A model generated the notes under the pieces. It searched no databases. It saw only the letters and a program-made list of their open reading frames with translations, and was not told where the DNA came from. 64,000 nucleotides of DNA from Catonia carolina (lineage: Eukaryota; Arthropoda; Insecta; Hemiptera; Achilidae), in the NCBI GenBank assembly GCA_035578175.1, contig JAQMRL010000010.1, positions 31,798,784-31,862,783 on the forward strand. Direction: 5' to 3'. Numbering within the stretch: the stretch's first letter is position 1; the number at the start of each line of letters is the position of its first letter. Below are positions 1 to 11,274 of the stretch, piece by piece. The translations under genes and the position numbers were made by a program.

Positions 1-52
1 ATTTTTAAAATTGTTATCTAGCTATCATTTTCATTTGTTCGTGTCCGTAACA

Positions 53-345
53 CCTAGATGTCAGAAACTACAAGAGATAACAACAAATAGTTTTCAGATT
101 TGTAATCTACACGAAAATTTAGTGGGCCTAAATTGAGTTTGAAGTTCCGGTTTGACCAGAAGTGGCCAAACATCAGGAAATCAAAGTCGGAATGTGAAAA
201 CAAGCATAATGTAATTTGATTCCTCTTGAAGAGTAGATACAGAAATTGAGTTTGAAGTTCCGGTTCGACTGGAAGTGGCCTAAAACCGGAAGTCAAGAAT
301 ATAGTTTTTTTGTTCCCCGTCAATAGCAATTTTTGTACAGCCATT
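53..345 (-). repeat. R4 satellite fragment
   Basis: About two units of the R4 repeat, reverse orientation relative to the array at 25845-26438. Recognised by the pair of blocks reading AAGTTCCGGTTTGACC / AAGTGGCC and by AATCTACACGAAAA and AGAGATAACAACAAA, all of which recur in the other R4 loci. Non-coding. Confidence 0.7.
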
Positions 346-382
346 CATACCATAATTTTAATGTACTGTTAATATTACAGTA

Positions 383-713
383 CCCACCGGGTTGGTCTAG
401 AGGTAAAGTCGTCGCCAAAATCAGCTGTTTAACAGCTGATTTTCGGAGACGACGGTTCCTGGTTGAAATCCTAGTAAAGATTGTTACTTTTATACGGATT
501 TGAATACTAGACAGTGGTTACTGGTGTACTTTGATGGTTGGGGTTCAATTAACCATACTCTCTCAGGAATGGCAGGTCTGGGTCTGACAAGACTACACCT
601 CATTTACACGTCATACACATCATCCTCATATCATTGGGTCATGGGGTTGCGTATTGTTCTGAATTGAACAGATTGCAACGTGCACAAATTAGGAATAAAA
701 TAAAAATAAAATA
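383..713 (+). repeat. R2 tRNA-derived SINE, full length
   Basis: A 331-bp SINE. The head holds a box-A-like GGTTGGTCTAGAGG and a box-B-like GGTTGAAATCC (GGTTCAAATCC in other copies), as expected for an internal RNA polymerase III promoter of tRNA origin. The region between the boxes carries a near-palindromic AGCTGTTTAACAGCTGA hairpin instead of a normal anticodon arm. The tail is A-rich with AATAAAATAAA runs. It is flanked by a perfect 12-bp duplication, AATATTACAGTA, at 371-382 and 714-725, which fixes both ends and shows LINE-type retroposition. Confidence 0.9.
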
Positions 714-779
714 AATATTACAGTAATATAATGTGTTTAAATATTTATTTTCCACTTCAGTAGGCAAAAAGTTATGATT

Positions 780-963
780 TTAAAAGTTGTAATTTCAAAA
801 AAAATGTCTTATCTTCTTAACAATATGTTAAGATGCTACTAAGTCGGTGTGTGTAGAATAGACTAAAAAGTAACCACAAGAAAATTAGACAGGATAACTC
901 TTAATAGCTTTTGAGAAAATGTTCCTTACATTAACATTACGGAGATAAGCATTCCGGGTCCCC
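780..963. mobile_element. Right-end fragment of TTAA MITE family B
   Basis: The block ending AAATGTTCCTTACATTAAC ... TTCCGGGTCCCC followed by TTAA (964-967) matches the right end of the complete element at 30887-31591. The left end is not recognisable, so this is a truncated or decayed copy; the left limit is approximate. Confidence 0.55.
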
Positions 964-967
964 TTAA

Positions 968-1560
968 TTTATTGAATAACTAAAAAATAGATTTTAAAAG
1001 AATTCAAGCTTTTGAACTTTGGATATACCACCGTATCTTGTAAGTAGTCTGGACGGAGAAGAAAACAAACGAAGAATTTTTTCGTCTGACGAATAAAGAA
1101 AGAGACCTCACAGACTGTGTAGGTTCAGCGGTGGAGCGTATGTGACAGCTTACTGATCTTAAATAAAAGGTTGACTTCACTCACCTTAGACGTCATGAGA
1201 CTTACTAGCTGGTACTTGTGGCGGATCGATGAGTGCTGCTGTCGAAGATCTTGAATAAGTGGACTGTATTTAGCGCGATCGGTTTCCTGGAGTGTCTCCA
1301 GCGCGTAAATGCATAGCGACGCGTGAATTAATGTTAATATAAGTAGCGATTTATTTATTGGTGCTATTTTAGAACATATGACCTTAGCGGTTGCGTATAT
1401 GTACGGATAGTAAAGCGAATAAAGCGTTAAAACACGACAGCATCTATTCGCGTGTCAAGTTAGCGGGTGATTGTCCAGTTGGGTTTAATTCTGAATACTG
1501 GTTTAATACTGGTTGGGTTTAATACTCATTGGTTGAGACCAATAAATGATAAACTTCAAT
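968..1560. other. No gene seen
   Basis: Unassigned sequence of mixed composition, less AT-rich than most of the window around 1080-1330. No long reading frame, tRNA head or recognised repeat. Confidence 0.5.
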
Positions 1561-2262
1561 TGTACACAAATAAGGAAGTTGCAAGAGGAGTATGAAAAAT
1601 GGAGATTCAGTATAAATGTAAACAAGACTGAACAACTTACTGTTGGTGAGCCAGAAAATGATATTCAGCTGGGTACGGGTGTAGTGAAAAGCTGTAAAAG
1701 TTTTAAATACCTGAGAGTCATCTTTTATAAGAGCGGAACCAGTGCAGAGGAAGTAAACAGCAAGCTTTCGCAACGGCGAAGGATTATAGGGCAGTTAATT
1801 TCTGTCCTTTGGAATGATTAAATATGGAAGGAGCCAAAGATGAATATTTATAATGTTGTCCTGGAGAGTGTGTGTACCTATGCTGTGGACATTGGGTAAT
1901 GATAAAGAGACAAAAGGATCGCCTAAAAGCAGTGGAGATGGATTTCTGGAGGCAGAGCTGTGGTGTGTCGCGGATCGATCAAATTCTGAAATTAGGAGAA
2001 GAGTCGGCGTTCAAGGAAATATCATGGATACTATGTCCCCGAAGCAGTTAAAATGGTTTGGCCATTTGCAGAGGTTGTAGGGTGGTAGGTGGCCAAAAAG
2101 GGTATGGGAGTGGATGCCAACCGGTAGAAGAAGGAGGGGTAGGGTGGAATTGACATGGTTGGATGGGGTGCAGGAAGCAATGTCTTTGCGGTGGTTCTTC
2201 GATGGGAACTAGGAAGACAGAGAGAGGTGGTACTTAGGAAGCGAGATACGGCTGGAGCTGTA
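1561..2262 (+). pseudogene. 5'-truncated LINE, reverse-transcriptase C-terminal region
   Basis: Remnant of an endonuclease/reverse-transcriptase LINE, possibly RTE-like; the clade is uncertain. Pieces in three frames read EEYEKWRFSINVNKTEQL, then FKYLRVIFYKSGTSAEEVN, YNVVLESVCTYAVD, KAVEMDFWRQSCGVSRID, LKWFGHLQRL and ERWYLGSE. These are the usual post-catalytic blocks of this family (thumb and C-terminal domain). The YADD catalytic motif lies upstream and is absent, as in a typical 5' truncation. Stop codons after LISVLWND and frame changes near 1900 and 2020 make it non-functional. The same 3' region occurs at 14301-14664, so both descend from one family. Confidence 0.8.
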
Positions 2263-3099
2263 AATCCTCGAATGATATTTATATATACTCAAATAAACTC
2301 ATAAATTGATTAATAACCGACATAAAATTTATATAGTCCCAATCACAGACAAAATCAAGAAAACTGCAATATCTCAGTCATGATATGAGAGAACGATGTG
2401 GCCTCTTCCATCTGATAATGCCGGAGAAAATATCAGTATGAATAAACACTGGAAGTGTACGAGCCTCATGACTAAAGAACTTCAGAGAATGGTAAAAATG
2501 CTCCTATTTTGATGTATTCAGAGCATTGTGCAGAATCGAATTGCCATTATATTAACCAACCTCTATTAGGAGAAGGAACTTCAAGAAGAAATATATTTAC
2601 ATTTCCCAGACCTTGGCCTGGAAATTAATGAGGGTTTTACAATCTCAAACCACTGCGCGGTCATTTTAATTCCGTTCAACCTACAGAAATGTATTTATCC
2701 TAATTACCTGTCATATACAATATGTATAATGTGTAATTGTTGCGTTTTAATGTGTTGGAGTTAAGAACGTTAAGCTGTGACAGCTGAAAACAAATGTATG
2801 ACAACCAAGTATTGTTATATAGGTAACCGTGTGGTTTCTCCGGCTACCCATTTAATATCACCAGATTTAGTTTTACTACTGAAAACAATTATTTTAAGTC
2901 AAAACTTTTGTCTTGAAGTTATCAATTACTATAAATTTTAGTTTTAATATTTTGCATTCTTAAAATAGTCTGGGTTTATTGTAATAACATTATATTAATA
3001 TTATGTTTTAATATTTTTAATTAATTACATGTACTTCGGATTTTAAATATTTCGATTGGTTTAATTTGTCTTATTTTAATATGAACTAATATAAAGTTT
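2263..3099. other. No gene seen
   Basis: AT-rich unassigned DNA. Nothing recognisable on either strand apart from the R1 target duplication at 3088-3099. Confidence 0.5.
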
Positions 3100-3693
3100 C
3101 TGCCCATAACAGTCAGGTGGAGTGTTAAATTATTTGCACTCAATCTGTTAGTTCCACGGGTAAAAAAATAGTTGTTTCTTATCACGTGGTCAGCCAATTA
3201 AATGACTGAATCATTTAAAACCAGAAGAGGTAGAGGTGTGAAAGACACTAATCAGAGTTATCTTCTCTTAAAGTAATGAATTACATTATACAGCCAGACC
3301 TTGTGGTGAATGAAATGAACGTGTCATTTGCAGTGGAAAATGTATGTTTTTCGGAAGGTCTCGCATGTTGATAAGAATACTTTTCTATTCATTGAGGAAG
3401 GCAATGGTAAACCACTTTAATCCTCGGTTTGTTTTTTTATTTATTTATTTAACGTCGCATCAACTGCAACGGTCATTAGCGATGACATTGGAATGTAACT
3501 GTGGAGGATGAAATTATTATGTTTTTTTGTAACGTATGAAAATATGCCGTGCCTGAGTGGTATTCGAACCCACGACCGTATGATGAGAGGCACGTTACCA
3601 ACTACGCCAATGCGGCCGGCTATTCCTCGTTTTACTTAGTAAAACCTCAAGAGGTTCAAACCAGCCTTCCCAGCTGATGACCTAAACAACAAC
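3100..3693 (+). repeat. R1 retroposon, interrupted by R6
   Basis: Complete R1 copy. It begins TGCCCATAACAGTCAGGTGG and ends GATGACCTAAACAACAAC. A perfect 12-bp duplication, AATATAAAGTTT, flanks it at 3088-3099 and 3694-3705. The body is split at 3431-3622 by an R6 SINE. Without the insert it is about 400 bp, in line with the other copies. The (AAC)n tail and target duplication point to retroposition. I cannot see A and B boxes, so origin from a tRNA is not shown. Confidence 0.85.
3431..3622 (-). repeat. R6 SINE with tRNA(Met)-like head, inside R1
   Basis: On the minus strand the head reads GGCGTAGTTGGTAACG (box A) and GGTTCGAATACC (box B), with an anticodon-type loop CTCATCA that places CAT as anticodon, as in tRNA-Met. 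The tail contains the R6-specific GATGCGACGTTAAATAAATA. The insertion duplicated about 9-10 bases of R1 (TCCTCGGTTT at 3421-3430, TCCTCGTTT at 3624-3632). It is a non-coding SINE, not a functional tRNA gene. Confidence 0.8.
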
Positions 3694-3705
3694 AATATAA
3701 AGTTT

Positions 3706-4457
3706 ATTTGTTTTTAATTTCAGTTGTTATTACAAAAAACATATTATTTTTGTCAGTTTTATTTGCATTTTTTTGAGTACATAACGAATTGTTTTGTTCA
3801 TAAACTATTGCTAAGCGTTTCCGTGTGAAACTGACGTAGAAAACCGTTCGTTGAGAATTTCACGCCCCGACTTAGAACTCAGTAAATATTTTACAGTATT
3901 ATTTGCAATTCTCTATATTTTTTTCTGACAATACGATGATTATTACTTGATTCTGTTTTGAGCCATGAAGTATGCGTGACAATCTGTCATACAGCCCTGA
4001 TATTATGATCTCTTTGTTAATTTTTACCAATTGTCAGAGAAAAGTTAATGCGTCATATTGTATTGATTTTCTTTTGTATCGTATAAAGTTTATATCAAAA
4101 ATAACTACGCATTTCTATAAAATTATTTTGCAGATAACGCTCCCAGCATCCTTTTACTTTATGCGTTTTTCTTTTTCTGGCCATTTTTTGTCTTCTTGCA
4201 CTTTTTGTTGAGCTCTTTGAATTCTATAGTAATAAAATAATAACATTAATGTGTAATTCCGAACTTATCCTCGTTAGTAATCTACCCTGGATGCGCTCCT
4301 GTAGAATTTTCGCTCTGTAATCTTCTGCATGAATTGTATCGAAATATTTAATTAAACAACCAAAAGTAAATAAATGTGAAAAGTTACCCTACAAAACTTT
4401 CAGTTATAAACAGAAATCGGTAAAATTCATTTAAAATTTGAACCCGAAATTATTTTT
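3706..4457. other. No gene seen
   Basis: AT-rich spacer between R1 and R3. The short open frame at 3972-4211 has no recognisable motif and no coding-like composition. Confidence 0.5.
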
Positions 4458-5424
4458 ACTTTCTCTTGTCTATATGAATATATAGGAAGGAAAGTATTGT
4501 TTTCACGTCGATTGTTTTAAACCGAGTTTTCACTGGATCTATACGTTTTCAGACCCCCTGAACCCAAAAACAAAAAACATGCATTTAGCGATTGATCTAA
4601 GTGTGTGTGTGTGTTTGTGTGCGTGCGTTCGTCCGTGCGTGCGTGTGTGAACGTGAGAACAGAATATCTCAAGAACGGAACATTGTACAAACTTGAAACT
4701 TTAAACTTAAGTTAGATTCCACTAGAGGACCCGACAAGAACATTTTCATCAAAATCGGTCTACCAAAAGTAGACTATTATTCGTGTAATTTTTCATTTTT
4801 TGCGATTTTCGCAAAAACGGCTTCTACGATTTTTTTAAAAATCGCCTCATTTTCTAAATTTATGCTCTACAAGATAGGGTACGCGCCATGTCTGCTGAAA
4901 TTCTTAGGGAGGCTGTTTTCTCGTAAAAAAAAAGTTTTTTGTAAGATTGCGACTTTAATATTCATTTTAGCGCAAAAATGTATATAATAAAAAATGTAGA
5001 CAATTTAAAAACCTACAACTTCTATTTCAAACTTTTTTGTGTAACGCTTAATTTAGCGGTATTAGCAATTTTCTTTTGTTTTTTTCTCACGAAAACGTGT
5101 AAAAAATCTTTTTTTAAGAATCAGCCTTAGTATGCAATTTACGACAAAAGTGTATAAAACAAAATTTACAGGAAATTGAAAGATCTACAACTTTTATTTA
5201 GAGCATTTTTTTCTACAGAGCCTAATTTAGCGTGAAAGAATGGTTTTTCCGTATTTTTAAGCCAAGCTGAGATTGATTTTTAATTTGCGTCTTTCACTCA
5301 TGATTAAAATAAGGTTATGTTTTTTGTTTATTTCTAATGTTTTATTACTAATGTTTGGTTACATTGTTTATTATTTTCATTGGCAAGAGAAAGTTTGGTG
5401 AGTGTTTCACACCAGATTATTATT
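4458..5424 (+). repeat. R3 repeat, complete copy
   Basis: Reference R3 copy. It starts ACTTTCTCTTGTC (4458) and has the inverse GGCAAGAGAAAGT at 5382-5394, giving 13-bp imperfect inverted ends; a short conserved tail ending TTTCACACCAGATT follows. Contents in order: AT palindrome CTATATGAATATATAG, a (TG)n/(CGTG)n tract at 4601-4650, a conserved block with ATCGGTCTACCAAAAGTAG, and two tandem units of about 190 bp (about 4945-5300). Each unit includes an AAGTTGTAG / CTACAACTT type inverted repeat in the best-preserved copies. No coding capacity. The class is unknown: inverted ends suggest a DNA element, but several copies are truncated on one side. Confidence 0.75.
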
Positions 5425-6149
5425 AGTTAGTATCTAATATTGTAACATTTTTACTCTCAAGATGAAAGTTAAGTAATTACGGTAAAAATGAATACTCAGA
5501 TTTTTGTAAGACTTTGATATCTTCTCCTATAATTATACAATGGCTAAAAGAATGTAGAAGTATTTATCATAGATTATAAGGTTACTATCCCATTAGTGTT
5601 TTGCATACTTATAGATGGATGAACTTTTCTACAAAATATGCATGGATAAATAAATATAGTTAAAGGTTACTGGTAGAATGAAATATATATAAGGAAGCTA
5701 TTTTGGTAAAACTGCTACGGAAAAATTGAGTTTCCTAATCCACAGGTTTTTACGTTGGTCTTAAATAAATCGGCTTACGGCTTGTGAGGCCTTTCTCCGA
5801 TAAGCCTTTGAACCTCCTTTAAACGTACTCCCTAACGAACCAGTTTAGTTGTCTGTAATACTAAAAAGAATGAAAACCACGAGAAAAAAATAAATTGACC
5901 TTAAAGTGAAATATAATGATTTCCGTTCAGTTTTCATTTATATAAGTTTAACTTTCTATTCAAAAATAACTTTGATATTTCCTTTTTTGCAGAGTTTAAC
6001 AGTAATTATTATGCTTGTTAAGCATTCGAAATATCTCTGCATGTAAATTTAAAAAATTTTCACTTTCTCATCCCTAATTCACTAACTTCCGATCTCCTAA
6101 AGAGCTGCCGTTTGGTAAATTTATTTCTTTGAGTTGAGTAGGAAAACTT
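5425..6149. other. No gene seen
   Basis: AT-rich unassigned DNA; 6139-6149 is the left target duplication of the next R1 copy. Confidence 0.5.
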
Positions 6150-6541
6150 GTTGTTGTTTAAGTCAACAGCCGAAAGGCTCCTTTGAATTTCGGGAGGTTT
6201 TACTAAGTAAAAACGAGGATTGAGGTGGTTTATAATTGCCTTCCTTCTGAGTTGAAAGAGTATTCTTATCAGCTTGCCAGGCACTCTGAAAAGCACCCAC
6301 TTTCCACCCTGCAAATGACACCTTCACTTTATTCACTACAGGGTCTGGCTGTGTAATGAAATTCATTACTCTCAGATGAGATAACTCTATTGTGTTTTAC
6401 ACCTCTACCTCTTCTCTTTTTAAATGGTTCGGTCGTATAATTGGCTGACTATGTAATAAGAAACAGAACTATTTTTTGTAGCCCTGGAACAAACAGCTCG
6501 AGTGCAATTAATTTAACTCTCCACCTGCCCGTTATGGGCAT
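6150..6541 (-). repeat. R1 retroposon, complete
   Basis: Reverse-oriented R1 of 392 bp, flanked by a perfect 11-bp duplication TAGGAAAACTT at 6139-6149 and 6542-6552. It reads TTGTTGTTTAAGTCAACAGC at the tail side and GTTATGGGCA at the head side. The two open frames inside it (6060-6366) are repeat sequence, not host genes. Confidence 0.85.
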
Positions 6542-6621
6542 TAGGAAAACTTAAGGCATGTAAATTTCGACTATTTGGTACAAGGCATGAGATACGGGCA
6601 ACTAACCGACAGGTTAAATAA

Positions 6622-6710
6622 TACAGTATAACCTCCTTTATCCGGACAAATTTGGACCGAAGGCAATCCGGAAAATCTAAAATCCGGGTAATATGGATAA
6701 TAAGCAAAAC
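6622..6710. mobile_element. pogo/Tigger-like MITE end
   Basis: TACAGTATAACCTCCTTTAT followed by CCGGACAAATTTGGACCG and a second CCGGAAAATC / ATCCGG block. This matches the terminal pattern of pogo/Tigger-type elements (CAGT...ACCTC.TTTATCCGGA) next to TA. A similar sequence is at 53262-53350. The opposite end and any transposase are not recognisable. Confidence 0.5.
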
Positions 6711-7374
6711 GAATCCTTAAATAAGCAGACTTACCCGTTTTTTTTTTTTTTACTTTTGAGACCCCATAGGATCACTTTAGTTCAAATTCAGGTTTGTTCC
6801 AGGGTTGGGTTTCTTTGAAAAACACGCTCTCTTGAGACCGCCTTCCTTTAGTTTGGCCCACACTTTCTTAAGACTTACCGTTTATTACGATAAAAAATTA
6901 TTTTTTATATAAATGGTTACATCCAGAGAAAGTACGTTATACTCGTAGAATAAAATTAGGGAAAGGCTATTAATCGATTTATTTAATAATTTCGTCTGAG
7001 ATGAACAAGTAGCCTGCGGGTTTAGCTGCTTGTTACTACTTACATAAATTTCAGATGAATAAATTACTCAAATACCTGCGATTCTTCGAATAACAATGAT
7101 TTTCTTAGAAATGTATCATTTCTCAATATTTATCCAATTTAATTTTGTAAATTTCATTAAGTTATAAATTTCAGTAATGTGTTCAGCGTGGATATTTATT
7201 AAAGTGACTTCTTGTCATTATAAAACTTTTATCATACAAGTTAGGAATTTCATTAATTTTTTGAACTATTTCTCATGGTTGGCATGTTGTAAATCTTTTA
7301 GTAGAATGCTTCAGATATAGGTATTAATTTTCTGTATGAACGTGGAAGATGTATGATTGTGGTTTTATTAAATT
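6711..7374. other. No gene seen
   Basis: Unassigned. 6740-6870 is somewhat less AT-rich and might be further decay of the pogo-like element, but no motif supports that. Confidence 0.45.
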
Positions 7375-7387
7375 AGTTTTAATCTGT

Positions 7388-7776
7388 TGTTTAGGTCATC
7401 AGCCGAAAAAGGCTGATTTGAACGTGTAGAGGTTTTACTAAGTAAAACGAGGAGTGAGGTGGTTTACAATTGCCTTCCTCACTGAGTAGAAAAGTACGCT
7501 TATCCATATGCCGGGCCCTCTGAAAAGCACATATTTCCCTCTCTGCTAATAACACCTTCACTTCATTCACAGAGTCTGGCTGTATAATGAAATTCATTAC
7601 TTTCACAGGATATAACTCTGATTAGTGTCTTTTACACCTTTACCTCTTCTGTTCTTAATTGATTCAGTCATTTAATTGGTTGACCATGTGATAAGAAACA
7701 GAACTATTTATTTTAGCCCTGCAACGAACAGATTGAGTGAAAATAATTTTACACTCCACCTATCTGTTATGGGTAG
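7388..7776 (-). repeat. R1 retroposon, complete
   Basis: R1 copy of 389 bp with a perfect 13-bp target duplication AGTTTTAATCTGT at 7375-7387 and 7777-7789. It carries the R1 hallmarks CATCAGCCGAAAAAGGCTG, ACTAAGTAAAACGAGGAG and TGCCTTCCTCACTGAGTAG. Confidence 0.88.
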
Positions 7777-7789
7777 AGTTTTAATCTGT

Positions 7790-10007
7790 AAAGTGTATTA
7801 GGTAATGTGGTTTGAAACATTTGCTTAGTATTTTTAATATCTAACAATACCTTTCTTAGGCTTTGTAAGTAATACGTTTATATATTATTGCTCTTAATTT
7901 TATCTGTAGATTGTAGCTCTGAAACCTCCAATTTTCGTCACATAATGAATGGATCGATTATAAATAAAATAGTTTATTTTAGCTCCGAACAGTTAAAGTC
8001 AATAAACTTAACCTAATTATGTGATGTGATAACTAAAATTATTCTAATGATGTGGTAATGTTTTAAAGTGTATTGATTCCATCAATAATAATATTTTAAA
8101 ATATAAATGGTTGATAAATCGTTTTTTGTTAATTAATAAAAAGGCCTCTGGGCCAGCCCAGTCAGTCAGCTGGTAGAAAGTCACTATTATATGTTAAGTA
8201 ACACCGGTTGGGCAAGCGACTTTTTATAGTGACCAGCTGACAGCCATCCATGAACAAACTTTACTGGGAGTCCCTGTTTAAACTCATGCCTAATTCACTT
8301 CAAAAATACAGCGAAAAGCAGCGATCAAATTGGGTAGTTGTCAATAATGTACAGTTCCCGATTAAAAAGTAAAATAAAATAAAAACTCAGATATGTAGGC
8401 CTACTGTCTGTTAGTAATTTGATGGCCTCCCGCAGAGAAGAGCAACATGCGGATTGTAAAACCATTTCAGAAAACATACATCTAATTTTTTTAACTTACT
8501 GAAACTTTTCGGAAATTACGTATTTTTATAAAATACATTATTTCGCATGTGTTTTGTTCTATGAAATTATTTCGAAAAACACACGCTTAATGAGGTAGTG
8601 TAAATTTTAATAAAAGTATTGTTTTTTTAAGAAAACCCCGTATTTTTTCAAGACATCGTCATTCTTCAACGACTATTTCTCGGATTAACATGATATTTGG
8701 GAGGTTTGTTCTGTAATATTTATGGAAAACTATGATGTAATAAAATTTAACATAAAATAATTACTTTTTGTCAAAATAATTTTCGTTTTTGTTTGATTAA
8801 CCTACTAAGTTTTATATTTTAATATACTGCGAGAAAATAAAAAGAAGTTTCTGTATTGATAGCGGTTTGTTAATTTCCTTTCTCTCACCGTCAATTTTTA
8901 TTAAAACTAAATATGTGTGGATTTTGTGAATTGAATATAATGGAATTAATTTTCGATGTGCACAATAAAATTGTATTAGTTTGTTATTATAAATTTTTAC
9001 TAACCAAAGTTTTTCAACCGTATTTTTATTTCATATTATTTTAATACGGTTGTTAGTAATATCTGGTAGCTTTTTCTGTTAGGATAAATTAATTAAAATA
9101 TTAAAATTCTACTATTTTTAATATTTTTTATCATGTAGAAATAAAGTTATGAAAAATTGACTTTAGAATCGCCCCATAAAGATTGAAATTTATTCTTTCA
9201 GGTAGACGGGAAAATTATTTTACGAACCGTTCGTTATATTGGACCTTATGCTGTTACATTGCACGATTTTATTCCCTCGAGGTTTTGATAGCAAATTAAA
9301 TTCGCTGTGCTGTAAAATAAGTTCTGTATTGCTATAAATTTTTCTCCATCTTTTTGTATGTTGGTATATATTTTTTCGTCGACTAATATTTTTGTTATTT
9401 TTACTAAATAATGTTATGAATGCAGTTTTTACTCTGTAGTACTGTGCGAGTTCTTTTTCTTGGTTTCACGTAATCTTATATTTAATCTAGCGTATGAAAA
9501 ATTGTAGATTATTAAAATGAAATCTTAAATAAGGTAGTTTAAATTGTCCGTATAAAATATTTTTTTTATTTATTAAGATTTAACAAGCGATTTTTTTTTT
9601 TAGTTAAAGACATTCTGTTCGTAACACGACCGGAAACGGCACAAAATTTTACACAGCTCAAGGAGAATCAACTCATACTGCGGTAACTGTACTGTTTGAG
9701 TAGGGCTACCGACTTTGTGTCACAAAACAAAATTCCCCTTTCTTAGAAAAAAGTTACCAGACATTAACAATTGGGTAACAGGACTAAAAATTCAGTGTGT
9801 AGTCTATACACTGATTAGGATTATGTACAATTACATACACGAATTATATTTAAGTAATCTCAAATAAATAAATTTGGGTTTCCCAACTAAGGAACTGAGT
9901 AAAAATAACCTTTCATTCCTCTGTGTGACGTGTGACGCGTGACGGTTCAGTTTCGTTTACTGTTTAGTAAGAGTGTAAGTGTAACTTAAAATTCAATCCA
10001 CGTATAT
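7790..10007. other. No gene seen; possible SINE-like block at 8140-8380
   Basis: Very AT-rich. The 8140-8380 block is more GC-balanced. It contains an imperfect inverted repeat (CAGCTGGTAGAAAGTCACTA and TTATAGTGACCAGCTG) and ends in an AAGTAAAATAAAATAAAA tail, which resembles a retroposon tail. No A or B box is clear. 9610-9960 is another less AT-rich stretch without a recognisable motif. Confidence 0.4.
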
Positions 10008-10230
10008 TTTTTTTGTGTAGATTACGAATCCGAAAACCGTTTGTTGCTATTTCTTATAGTTTCTGACTTTGATTGATTGACTTCCGGTTATGGGCTATTA
10101 GCGGGTAAAACCAAAACTTGGAATTTAATTTAGGTCCTCTAACGTTTTGTATAAATTACGAATCCGAAAACCTTGTTGCTATCTCTTGTTGTGTCTGATA
10201 TCACGATGTGACAGACGGACGGACAAAGGA
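10008..10230 (+). repeat. R4 satellite fragment
   Basis: Two diverged R4 units: GTAGATTACGAATCCGAAAA and TTGACTTCCGGTTATGGGC, then a second ATTACGAATCCGAAAACC. It ends in TGATATCACGATGTGACAGA, an end also seen in part at 40-70 in reverse. Confidence 0.65.
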
Positions 10231-11274
10231 AAACTATGACAATTTTAAAAATTACAACCAATAAACATCTTGTCTATGTAATATTTTATATTTGTTATTT
10301 TTATATTATACTAATATTACATGTTCCTAGCTTAAAATTTAATTTTTTTATGTGGTTTAACCATTAAGAGATTTTATACATTACATATACTCTTGTAATA
10401 CATTCTAAATTTTCTTTTATGTTTTATGAAAATTTTATGTGGTATTATAGAACACTGGAAACATGTTTAAAATAAATTTTATGTTAATTGTTTATTAAAT
10501 TTGGATTGCTAGAAGGAATTCAGCTTTAGAAAATCACGTACGATACAAGCGTTGTAGGTAGGCACTTAGTGTACCGAGGATGGAGTTCTGCCTTCCAATG
10601 GGAATTATAATAATATATATATATATATATACAATTTGAATATACTTATGTATATATATATATAAAATATACAAGCGCATCCGACCAATCTTGGTTGTAT
10701 TTATGAAAGCGACGTATACTGGGAGAGAGTAGTGTGTACACCTCTACACTAAACTGCTGTATAATGCTTTCCCAAGGCACAGATAAATTGTAGCAAAATC
10801 AGGCCGCATTATGTTCAATCGATCCACTCGTACTTAACCATCCTCTACTCCGTTTCCATTTTCATGGCCTCTTCTATATCCATGTTCATCAGTTTAGGCC
10901 AATGTTACAACAAACACTTCCTAAAATAAATCCCTCAAATTCATGTGGTTTGTTATTCCAATGTTTAATGTTTATTTATTTTAATTCTAAAATATTTAGA
11001 AAATTTTATTATTAACTGAGAGAATTTATTTGTCGGGAAATTTTAAGATATCGATTAATTTATAAACGTTGCTTTTAGGTATAAAATTTTGCGGAACAGA
11101 TTGAATTTTTAGTTTTAATCAATTAATAATTACAAAAATTTGATTTATTAAAGTTTTAACATTTCTAATAATATTGTTATGTGTATTCCTAGTTCTTTTA
11201 ACAATCTGGTTGGTAATAGATGGCAAAACCGGTATAATGATGATAAAAACTGAAAGTTTGTTTTATTTTTTTAA
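10231..11274. other. No gene seen
   Basis: AT-rich. Contains (AT)n tracts at 10611-10631 and 10650-10664; 10670-10920 is more balanced in base composition but shows no open frame or known motif. Confidence 0.5.
10611..10664. repeat. (AT)n microsatellite, two tracts
   Basis: Two AT dinucleotide runs separated by about 18 bases. Simple repeat. Confidence 0.9.

Noticed and set aside
383..490. Possible tRNA gene
   Set aside because: A and B boxes are spaced too far apart around a palindromic insert, and the unit is repeated at least nine times with SINE tails.
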